Source of the DNA: Planococcaceae bacterium Storch 2/2-2
Lineage (GTDB): Bacteria > Bacillota > Bacilli > Bacillales_A > Planococcaceae
DNA: 64,000 bases
Assembly: GCA_009740415.1 (NCBI GenBank)
Contig: WOYE01000002.1
Span: 217,953 to 281,952 of the forward strand
Direction: 5' to 3'
Each line of letters begins with the position of its first letter. The stretch's first letter is position 1. The translations under genes were made by a program, and so were the position numbers. The notes below the pieces were generated by a model. It saw only the letters and a list, made by a program, of their open reading frames with translations. It was not told the origin of the DNA and did not search any database. This document shows positions 57,585-64,000 of this stretch, in pieces.

Positions 57585-58286
57585 ATGAAAAAAATGATTT
57601 ACGGGCTCCTACTATTATTCACGCTCGTCTTAACGGGTTGTTCGAATGATACGTTGCAATTAGCAGGGAGTGACCAACAAGAGGAGGAAGTACATATGTT
57701 TCCACAATTAACGACAGAAGTAGCAGCGAACGAAGCACTCGTTCAAATGAATACGAACCGAGGACCGATTAAAATTAAATTGTTCCCGGAACAAGCACCA
57801 AAAACAGTAGAGAACTTTTTAGGTCATGCTGAGTCAGGTTATTACGACGGTGTCATTTTCCACCGCGTCATTGAAGAGTTTATGATCCAAGGTGGCGACC
57901 CACAAGGAACAGGTATGGGTGGAGAAAGCATTTGGGGCGGTACGTTCGAAGATGAATTTACGATGGATCTTTTCAACTTACGCGGTGCGCTTTCAATGGC
58001 GAACGCAGGTCCTGGAACGAACGGCAGCCAATTTTTCATCGTACAAGCTTCACGTGTACCAGCGACAGCTGACCAGTTAGAGCAAGGCGGATGGCCAGCA
58101 GAAATTGCGAAAGCTTACGAAGAAATGGGCGGTACGCCACACCTCGACCAACGTCATACCGTATTCGGTCAAGTCGTTGAAGGAATGGATACAGTCGACG
58201 AAATCGCGACGGTTCAAGTCGGTGCGCAAGATCGACCGGTTCACGACGTCGTCATCGAATCGATCGATATTTTACAACGTCCGTAA
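57585..58286 (+). CDS. Lipoprotein cyclophilin (peptidyl-prolyl isomerase)
   Basis: About 233 residues: a lipoprotein signal (lipobox LTGC, lipidated Cys near residue 18) and a cyclophilin domain with the active-site and cyclosporin-site segments [21 protein letters not shown] and [12 protein letters not shown]. It should act on proteins folding outside the membrane. GAGGTG fits the second ATG (57585) best. An internal ATG at 57696 also has an ideal AGGAGG at 8 bases and would yield a cytosolic form without the signal. Confidence 0.9.
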   Translation: MKKMIYGLLLLFTLVLTGCSNDTLQLAGSDQQEEEVHMFPQLTTEVAANEALVQMNTNRGPIKIKLFPEQAPKTVENFLGHAESGYYDGVIFHRVIEEFMIQGGDPQGTGMGGESIWGGTFEDEFTMDLFNLRGALSMANAGPGTNGSQFFIVQASRVPATADQLEQGGWPAEIAKAYEEMGGTPHLDQRHTVFGQVVEGMDTVDEIATVQVGAQDRPVHDVVIESIDILQRP

Positions 58287-58348
58287 GTTTTAACGGAAAC
58301 GAAAGAGGGAATTGAAAAGGCATATAGCAAATAAGGAGAGTGACAGAA

Positions 58349-58555
58349 ATGGAAACACTCGCTTTGCTCATGCCTTTTCTTTATTTCCCAGAAGATAAGT
58401 CGGAGTACATTCCGGCAGCGTTTTCTTTTTTATTTTTCATGATTCTTCTCGTCATTACATTTCGTTGGATCGTTCGTTATTCCAAACGAGAAGAAGAGAA
58501 AACGAAAGACATCGAAGAGCGAATTAAAAAAGAACGCGAAAATCGCCATTTATAA
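58349..58555 (+). CDS. Small single-span membrane protein
   Basis: A 68-residue protein with one hydrophobic helix (about 23-42) followed by an EEEKTKDIEERIKKEREN-type charged helix predicted to form a cytoplasmic coiled coil. No family recognised. AAGGAG lies upstream; an in-frame GTG at 58340 overlaps that site. Lies 62 bases after the cyclophilin, possibly on the same transcript. Confidence 0.65.
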   Translation: METLALLMPFLYFPEDKSEYIPAAFSFLFFMILLVITFRWIVRYSKREEEKTKDIEERIKKERENRHL

Positions 58556-58613
58556 AGACGAACGACAGAACGAGAAACGGCTATGCCGATCGTTCATGTC
58601 GCTCGTCTTTTTT
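58554..58613. terminator. Hairpin terminator between convergent genes
   Basis: AAAGACGA-CGAC/GTCG-TCGTCTTT outer stem with a long structured loop (CGG..CCG), then T-run. Confidence 0.75.
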
Positions 58614-59793
58614 ATGATGCGAGCAATGATTCAAAACTTTCGATGAATCGATCGACCGCCTCTTCGATGAGCTGTTCAGAGGTTGCGAGATTCAACCGTA
58701 AAAAACCGTCACCCGCTTCACCATATTTCGAACCAGGTTCGAGCGCGAGTCGACCGACTTGTAAAAGAGCGTCCATGACATCGCGTTCTTTCAGCTCGTA
58801 TGCGCGGTAGTCGATCCATAACAAATACGTACTTTGGAGCGGCGCGATTCGCAAATGAGGAAATGCTTCTAATAGTCGCTCCGTCATGAACGACTCGTTC
58901 CGTTGAATGAGCGATTTCATTTCTGAAAGCCACTCGTTACTTTCCGGGTCGCCGTATGCGGCATCCCAAGCGGCGAGTGCGAATGCGTTCGGCCCCATCG
59001 TCATATGAGATTGCGTCGTCCGGTCGAGCGCGCGTTTCAAATCGATCGTCGAAGCGATCGAAGCAGCGATTTGAATACCTGCTAAATTGAACGTTTTCGT
59101 CGGTGCGACGAATGTGATGATCGATGCGCCTGCTTCATTGACACGAGCGGTCGGGACGTGTTCGTTCGGTTCGTAGACGAGGTCCGAATGAATTTCATCT
59201 GATAAAAGAACGACGCCCTCACGTGCAGCGAGTTCTGTTAACGTTCGAATGTCTTCTTCACGCCAAACGGTACCGCCTGGATTGTGCGGATTGCAAAAGA
59301 TGAACAGTTTCGCTGTTTGGAACGCACGCTCTAATGCGTTGAAGTCGATTTCGTACGTTCCGTCGTTTTCGATCAGTGGACAGTCGACGACACGTCGATC
59401 TAACTGTTCGGGGATCGAACGGAAGGGTGGATAGACTGGTGATGTGATGACGACCTCATCGCCTTCCTCGCTGAATGTTTCAATGCTTGCGGCGATCGCT
59501 GGTAAGACGCCTTGATGAAAAGAGAGAAGCGCTGGATCAATCGTCCAACGGTGTGACGTTTCGAGCCACTGTTGAAGCAACTGTTTCGAATGTTCGGACG
59601 GCGAACTGTAGCCGAACACGCCGTGGTCTAATCGTTGTTGAAGTGCTCGTTCGATAGAAGGTGCGACGCGAAAGTCCATATCAGCGACCCACATCGGTAG
59701 TAACGGGCCGTCTGTTTTGTAAATCGTTTCGGCGAGGTCCCATTTCACACTGTTCGTTCCGACTCGTGTCGGGATGTTATTCCAAATCGTCAT
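58612..59793 (-). CDS. PLP-dependent C-S lyase (PatB/MalY-like)
   Basis: A 393-residue fold-type I PLP enzyme. The PLP lysine is in VAPTKTFNLAGIQ; other family motifs are WVADMDF, FCNPHNPGGTVW and SDEIHSDL. PatB/MalY enzymes cleave cystathionine or cysteine conjugates by beta-elimination; annotated aminotransferases of this type usually have that activity. ATG start at 59793 with AAAGGAG upstream. Confidence 0.87.
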   Translation of the reverse strand: MTIWNNIPTRVGTNSVKWDLAETIYKTDGPLLPMWVADMDFRVAPSIERALQQRLDHGVFGYSSPSEHSKQLLQQWLETSHRWTIDPALLSFHQGVLPAIAASIETFSEEGDEVVITSPVYPPFRSIPEQLDRRVVDCPLIENDGTYEIDFNALERAFQTAKLFIFCNPHNPGGTVWREEDIRTLTELAAREGVVLLSDEIHSDLVYEPNEHVPTARVNEAGASIITFVAPTKTFNLAGIQIAASIASTIDLKRALDRTTQSHMTMGPNAFALAAWDAAYGDPESNEWLSEMKSLIQRNESFMTERLLEAFPHLRIAPLQSTYLLWIDYRAYELKERDVMDALLQVGRLALEPGSKYGEAGDGFLRLNLATSEQLIEEAVDRFIESFESLLAS

Positions 59794-59922
59794 TGTAAAA
59801 AACTCCTTTCAAAAATTGTTCATTCTTCTTAGTAAGCGTACAATGAAATGAGAGAAAACGTAATGAAAACGATCAAATGTCATCAACTCGTAATGATGTC
59901 GATTGAAAAAGGAGGAAAACAG

Positions 59923-60186
59923 ATGGAGTTTGTTGAATTTCATCAACGAGCGAGCGTATTGCTCGCGCAATGGGACCCTTTTCAATTGTCGTATGAAGGT
60001 GCGTACGACGTTGAAATTGCGGACGTGTTACGCGTCATGCCGGATGAACCGACGCCTGCGAAGTTAGCAGAACAGATTCAGCGCATTTATGAGCATTCGT
60101 ACATCGAGTGGATTCCGTTCGAACAATGTGAACGAGTAGCGGAGCAGTTGTTCGAACTTCGGGATTCGATCCGTTGTGATCGATAA
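59923..60186 (+). CDS. yugE: YugE-like protein (DUF1871)
   Basis: An 87-residue helical protein of the DUF1871 family (DPFQLSYEGAYDVEIADVL). Function unknown. The ATG at 59923 has AAAGGAGG upstream; the open frame from 59848 has no site. Followed by yugI and gudB. Confidence 0.8.
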   Translation: MEFVEFHQRASVLLAQWDPFQLSYEGAYDVEIADVLRVMPDEPTPAKLAEQIQRIYEHSYIEWIPFEQCERVAEQLFELRDSIRCDR

Positions 60187-60295
60187 GAAAAGCGACGGAA
60201 AGAGGAAACATTTTGCAGGGGACGAGCTACGTTTGTTATACTACAAGTGGACGAACAGAAAACAATTAGTGAAAAGAATAAAGGAGCTGTTCAAG

Positions 60296-60718
60296 GTGGC
60301 GAAAATTTATCGTGTCGGTGATATTGTAACCGGTAAAGTAACGGGGATTCAGCCGTACGGTGCATTCGTAGAATTGGATGAACAGACTCAAGGACTCGTA
60401 CATATTTCAGAAATTACGCACGGTTACGTTCGCGAGATTGAACATTTTTTAACGGTCGGCGAGTACGTGCGTGTGAAAGTGTCGAATGTCAATAAAGAGA
60501 ACGGTCAAATCAGTTTATCGATGCGTGCATTGAAGCGGCCGCCTTACCATCAAAGGAAAGCGTACCGCTCAGAAAAATCATTGCAAGAACGAGTGAATGA
60601 GCGCGATGAAGTCGGTTTCCAATCGTTACGCAAAAAGTTAGATGAATGGATCGAACAATCGGGCTTCTTACAAGAAGAACGACTAAAAAATAAAGAGGAA
60701 GAGGCGGATGAACGATGA
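60296..60718 (+). CDS. yugI: S1 RNA-binding domain protein YugI
   Basis: A 140-residue protein with one S1 domain (about 4-80): VGDIVTGKVTGIQPYGAFVE, GLVHISEITHGYV, VKVSNVNKENGQISLSMRA. Known in B. subtilis as general stress protein 13; it probably associates with the ribosome or mRNA. The tail is charged. The GTG at 60296 follows AAGGAG at 9 bases; the open frame extends 40 codons upstream without support. Overlaps gudB by 4 bases. Confidence 0.88.
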   Translation: MAKIYRVGDIVTGKVTGIQPYGAFVELDEQTQGLVHISEITHGYVREIEHFLTVGEYVRVKVSNVNKENGQISLSMRALKRPPYHQRKAYRSEKSLQERVNERDEVGFQSLRKKLDEWIEQSGFLQEERLKNKEEEADER

Positions 60719-61959
60719 GTGAAAACTTAAATTTATTTACGTCGACTCAAGAGGTCGTCAAAGAAGCGGTTAAAAAGCTAGGGTACAATGAAGCGATGTA
60801 CGATTTATTAAAAGAGCCGATGCGCTTACACGAAGTTCGGATTCCCGTTAAAATGGACGATGGAAAAGTACAAGTGTTCACAGGGTATCGAGCACAACAT
60901 AGCGATGCGGTCGGACCGACGAAAGGCGGTATTCGTTTCCAACCGAATTTAACGCGCGATGACGTGAAAGCGTTGGCAATGTGGATGACGTTGAAAGCAG
61001 GAGTAGTCGATCTTCCGTACGGCGGTGCGAAAGGCGCTGTCATTTGTGACCCTCGCGACATGTCAAAAGGTGAGCTGGAACGTTTAAGTCGCGGTTACGT
61101 GCGCGCATTAAGCGATGTTATGGGACCTGAAAAAGATATTCCTGCACCTGATATTTTCACCAATGCTCAAGTGATGGCGTGGATGATGGATGAATTCAGT
61201 ATGATTCGTGAACAAAATCAGCCGAACTTCATTACAGGAAAGCCGATCGTACTCGGTGGATCAGAAGCGCGCGAACAAGCGACAGCTGTCGGTGTGACGA
61301 CAATTATTAAAGAAGCGGCGAAACGTAAAGGGATCGAGATGAACGGAGCGCGTGTCATCATTCAAGGCTTCGGCAATGCGGGAAGCTTCCTTGCGAAGTT
61401 TTTATATGAAGCGGGAGCGAAAGTGGTCGGAATTTCGGATGCGCACGGTGCTCTTTACGACGCGGAAGGGTTAGATATTGAGTACTTACTCGATCGACGA
61501 GATAGCTTCGGTACCGTGACGACGTTGTTTGACGAAACGATTACGAATGAAGAGTTGTTAGAACTCGATTGTGACATTTTAGTACCTGCAGCGAGCTCAA
61601 ACCAAATTACGTATGAAAATGCGGATGCGATCAAAGCGAAAATTATCGTCGAAGCAGCGAACGGACCGACGACGGCTGAAGCGACACGCGTTTTAACAGA
61701 GCGTGACGTGTTGATCATTCCGGACGTATTAGCGAGCACTGGCGGTATTACGGTTTCTTACTTCGAATGGATTCAAAACAATACAGGGTATTACTGGTCC
61801 GAAGAAGAAGTCATGGAGAAAATGACAGAGAAACTCGTCGCAGCATTCCATGACGTGTACGACGCGGCTGAAATGCGTCAAATCGATATGCGTCTTGCAG
61901 CTTATATGGTAGGTATTCAAAAAACAGCAGAAGCTTCACGTTTGCGCGGATGGGTATAA
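60715..61959 (+). CDS. gudB: Glutamate dehydrogenase (GudB/RocG-type)
   Basis: A 414-residue NAD-dependent enzyme converting glutamate to 2-oxoglutarate and ammonia. Substrate-site KGGIRF and PYGGAKGAVICDP, catalytic DIPAPDIFTNAQVM, and NAD-binding VIIQGFGNAGSFLAKFL are visible. In Bacillus this enzyme is catabolic. It would also handle ammonia-linked nitrogen flow if amines are consumed by QHNDH (inference). ATGA overlap with yugI. Confidence 0.94.
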   Translation: MSENLNLFTSTQEVVKEAVKKLGYNEAMYDLLKEPMRLHEVRIPVKMDDGKVQVFTGYRAQHSDAVGPTKGGIRFQPNLTRDDVKALAMWMTLKAGVVDLPYGGAKGAVICDPRDMSKGELERLSRGYVRALSDVMGPEKDIPAPDIFTNAQVMAWMMDEFSMIREQNQPNFITGKPIVLGGSEAREQATAVGVTTIIKEAAKRKGIEMNGARVIIQGFGNAGSFLAKFLYEAGAKVVGISDAHGALYDAEGLDIEYLLDRRDSFGTVTTLFDETITNEELLELDCDILVPAASSNQITYENADAIKAKIIVEAANGPTTAEATRVLTERDVLIIPDVLASTGGITVSYFEWIQNNTGYYWSEEEVMEKMTEKLVAAFHDVYDAAEMRQIDMRLAAYMVGIQKTAEASRLRGWV

Positions 61960-62001
61960 TCGGCTCACGTGACCTATTCATGAAAATGAAATAAACGATC
62001 A

Positions 62002-62040
62002 AAAGGCGCTCGTTCGCAGTGACGAATGAGCGCCTTTTTC
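62002..62040 (+). terminator. Rho-independent terminator
   Basis: AAAAGGCGCTC/GAGCGCCTTTTT outer stem with TTCG/CGAA inside, T-run. Ends gudB; the A-tract may also serve mgtC. Confidence 0.88.
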
Positions 62041-62061
62041 ATGGACACTTTTCTCGCTTTA

Positions 62062-62787
62062 TCAATCGATGAAGTGAAGATCGAACGTTTCGACGTGAGG
62101 CCATACGCTTAATTGATGATAAACGGTATAATAGGAGTCATCGGATGAAAAAGTGAGGCGAGCGTTTAAAGTGAAACGCGCATCGCTTTCTTTTTTTATA
62201 GTCACTTCATGAAAGGTAACGGGAAACGAAGGAAGGTCTTGAATGAGTTGTTCGAATGAAGCATGATCGGTAATAGAAATCGACAGTTGGCCTTCTTTTT
62301 GACGAAGTCGTTTCGGCCCGTACGTTTGTAAGGCAGGAGCGACTACTTCGACGATGAGCAAAACGATGAGCGCCGTAAAAATCGCTTCTTTAATAAAATT
62401 CGCACCAACTGCGATACCGATACTCGCTGAGCCCCAAATCATCGCTGCGGTCGTAATGCCGGTGATCGCTTCATTGTTCCGTTGCAAAATAGCACCAGCA
62501 CCGAGAAAGCCGATGCCGCTTACAATTTGCGCAGCGAGTCGAAGCGGGTCTGTTCGTACAGAAGGGTGTAAGTTCGGATCGATCGAATAGGCAGTCTCTA
62601 CGGAGACGACCGTTAATAGACAACTGAATGCTGCGATAATAGCACTCGTTTTAAGACCGATCGGTTTTTTCTTCAGTTCACGTTCGATCCCAATGACGGA
62701 ACTTAATAAAACGGCGACTGCTATTTTAATTAAAATGTTTGATTCTAATGATTCTAGTAAGTGGACGATCGTTTCGATAATCAACAC
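62062..62787 (-). CDS. MgtC/SapB-family membrane protein
   Basis: A 241-residue protein with four or five N-terminal helices and a cytoplasmic domain of about 90 residues. Family signatures: SSVIGIERELKKKPIGLKTS, VSGIGFLGAGAILQ and GITTAAMIWGSASIGIAVG. MgtC proteins influence membrane energetics and survival at low magnesium; the Bacillus role is unclear. Divergent from the EamA gene. Confidence 0.88.
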   Translation of the reverse strand: MLIIETIVHLLESLESNILIKIAVAVLLSSVIGIERELKKKPIGLKTSAIIAAFSCLLTVVSVETAYSIDPNLHPSVRTDPLRLAAQIVSGIGFLGAGAILQRNNEAITGITTAAMIWGSASIGIAVGANFIKEAIFTALIVLLIVEVVAPALQTYGPKRLRQKEGQLSISITDHASFEQLIQDLPSFPVTFHEVTIKKESDARFTLNARLTFSSDDSYYTVYHQLSVWPHVETFDLHFID

Positions 62788-62823
62788 CTCCTAAATAAGA
62801 TGAAGTGAGAAAGGAAGAGCTTT

Positions 62824-63696
62824 ATGAAACCGAGATTAAATCCTTACGCTATGTTGCTCGTCGGTGTGTTTTCGCTGGCGCTTTCAGCGATTTTCGTTAA
62901 AATGTCTACTTCGCCATCTGGAGTAACCGCATTTTATCGAATGCTATTATCTGTTCTTTTCATGACGCCATTTTTAATGAAAGTGCCTAAAAGTGAATGG
63001 TTCGCTCTGCGAAAACGCGATGTAGGGTTAGCGGCGATTGCTGGAAGTTTACTCGCTTTCCATTTCATCACATGGTTTGAATCATTGCGCTATACGTCGG
63101 TCGCTAGTTCCACAGTACTCGTTACCCTGCAACCGATCTTCGCATTCCTCGGAACGTATTTATTTTTTAAAGAGAAAGTAGGCATGCGACAAATAACAGC
63201 GGCCGCGATCGCTATTTTAGGAAGCTTCATTATAAGCTGGGGAGATTTTCGAATTGGCGGTGAAGCATTGTACGGTGATCTACTCGCTTTAGCCGGTTGT
63301 TTTTTCATTACGCTTTATTTATTGATCGGTCAAAGTGTACGATCGAGAGTAGAGTTGTTTCTATATACGTACATCGTTTATGCTTTTAGTACAGTCGTCT
63401 TGTTCGGATACGCATGGTTAGTAGACGGGACGATTCAACCTTCCGATTCATTTGACTGGGTTTGGTTTATTGCTTTAGCTCTCATTCCAAACTTTTTAGG
63501 ACATACGATTTTAAATTGGGCGGTTCGGTACGTCAGTACGAATGTCATTTCCATTGCGATTTTATTAGAACCAGTCGGGGCGACGATTTTCGCATATTTT
63601 ATTTTCGACGAACGTTTAATAGCGACACAATGGGTAGGGGGAGCAGTCGTAATCGTTGGTATTGCGCTATTTGCGCTCTCTGAGAAAAGAAATTAA
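62824..63696 (+). CDS. EamA-type (DMT) transporter
   Basis: A 290-residue, 10-helix drug/metabolite transporter with two EamA repeats (about 8-138 and 150-286), e.g. LPIFAFLGTYLFFKEK-like TLQPIFAFLGTYLFF and LLEPVGATIFAYFIFDE. Likely a metabolite exporter; substrate unknown. GAAAGGAAGAG precedes the ATG. No convincing terminator separates it from the rrn promoters. Confidence 0.87.
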   Translation: MKPRLNPYAMLLVGVFSLALSAIFVKMSTSPSGVTAFYRMLLSVLFMTPFLMKVPKSEWFALRKRDVGLAAIAGSLLAFHFITWFESLRYTSVASSTVLVTLQPIFAFLGTYLFFKEKVGMRQITAAAIAILGSFIISWGDFRIGGEALYGDLLALAGCFFITLYLLIGQSVRSRVELFLYTYIVYAFSTVVLFGYAWLVDGTIQPSDSFDWVWFIALALIPNFLGHTILNWAVRYVSTNVISIAILLEPVGATIFAYFIFDERLIATQWVGGAVVIVGIALFALSEKRN

Positions 63697-63714
63697 ACTT
63701 TTTTTAAAAAAAGC

Positions 63715-63743
63715 TTGCATATTTCTAGTAAGCGATGTATAGT
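63715..63743 (+). promoter_or_regulatory. rRNA operon promoter P1
   Basis: TTGCAT (63715-63720), 17-base spacer, TATAGT (63738-63743). Upstream DNA is A/T-tract rich (T7 and A7 runs), like an UP element. Confidence 0.65.
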
Positions 63744-63816
63744 TATAAATGTCCGATTGAGACAAGCGCTTCGAACGTACAGTTCGAGTGAAGCGAAAAA
63801 CTTTTTTAAAAAGTAG

Positions 63817-63845
63817 TTGACATCGGAAAAACAAAGTAGTATATT
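63817..63845 (+). promoter_or_regulatory. rRNA operon promoter P2
   Basis: A perfect -35 TTGACA (63817-63822), 17-base spacer, TATATT (63840-63845), with A/T tracts immediately upstream. About 100 bases downstream of P1, the tandem layout of Bacillus rrn operons. Confidence 0.8.
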
Positions 63846-64000
63846 GTAAGAGTCGCAAAAAACAGCGACGGATGAACATTGAAAACTGAACAGCAAAATG
63901 TTGATGAATAAAACCGTTTCGATCGACTAACCCCGTTAGTTGACGAAACACAATTTGGACATCTTAAATGATGCCAGCAAGAAAATCGAGCTAATCGAAT
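63846..64000 (+). other. rrn leader upstream of a 16S rRNA gene
   Basis: Contains CATTGAAAACTGAACAGCAA, the kind of leader and antitermination-associated sequence that precedes Bacillus 16S genes, and a leader stem region (CGTTTCGATCGACTAAC with a GTTAGTTGACGAAAC arm). The 16S gene itself is expected just past the right edge; none of it is clearly present. The minus-strand open frames here are not genes. Confidence 0.7.

Noticed and set aside
63667..63951. Minus-strand open frames over the rrn promoter region
   Set aside because: They overlap well-formed tandem promoters and leader structure and have no start signals.

Overview
The window comes from a low-to-mid GC Gram-positive of the order Bacillales (Bacillaceae-type). 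The evidence is the sufCDSUB order, long conserved blocks matching the Bacillus subtilis yun/yut/yum/yui/yuf/yug neighbourhoods (yunFED, lipA-yutD, yutEF, yuzB/yutJ, yutI, yutM, yumB, yuiB-yuiE, mrpABCDEFG-yufK, yugE-yugI-gudB), strong GGAGG ribosome binding sites, a CcpA-type cre site, an L-box riboswitch, and a Bacillus-style tandem rrn promoter at the right edge. No species is claimed.

Layout. 1-4528: end of sufC, then sufD-sufS-sufU-sufB (Fe-S cluster assembly). 4529-6303: a patchy interval with a decayed palindromic repeat, an AT-rich micro-ORF and one unrecognised gene. 6304-21292: an aldehyde dehydrogenase, a two-component system on the minus strand, and divergently from it a nine-gene plus-strand operon for a quinohemoprotein amine dehydrogenase (QHNDH). 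21339-34223: housekeeping and accessory genes (TauE, CDF, fRMsr, aeRF1-like, AhpD-like, YibE/F pair, aspartate dehydrogenase, DUF1722, TspO, yunFED). 34294-36114: lysine riboswitch with an NhaC-type transporter (LysW). 36315-46091: lipA/yut/yum/yui block with Fe-S carriers and type II NADH dehydrogenases. 46092-47560: a complete but inactivated ISL3-type insertion sequence. 47677-53423: seven-gene Mrp antiporter operon. 53578-63696: yufK, a class A PBP, MFS, lipoprotein cyclophilin, PatB-like lyase, yugE-yugI-gudB, MgtC, EamA. 63697-64000: promoters and leader of an rRNA operon whose 16S gene lies just outside.

The standout is the QHNDH operon (10861-21292). It encodes the CTQ-bearing gamma subunit QhpC with every cross-link residue conserved, the diheme alpha subunit QhpA with an N-terminal membrane anchor, the radical SAM thioether synthase QhpD, the propeller subunit QhpB, the ABC exporter QhpF, the subtilisin-like leader peptidase QhpE and an aldehyde dehydrogenase that would oxidise the aldehyde product. 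The flavin monooxygenase QhpG, which hydroxylates the precursor tryptophan in Gram-negative systems, is absent from the locus. In its place are two adjacent U32-family proteins with cysteine patterns resembling UbiV and UbiU, the oxygen-independent hydroxylases of ubiquinone synthesis. The inference is an oxygen-independent route to the tryptophylquinone cofactor. A perfect cre match lies upstream of the operon, and the divergent two-component system is a candidate regulator.
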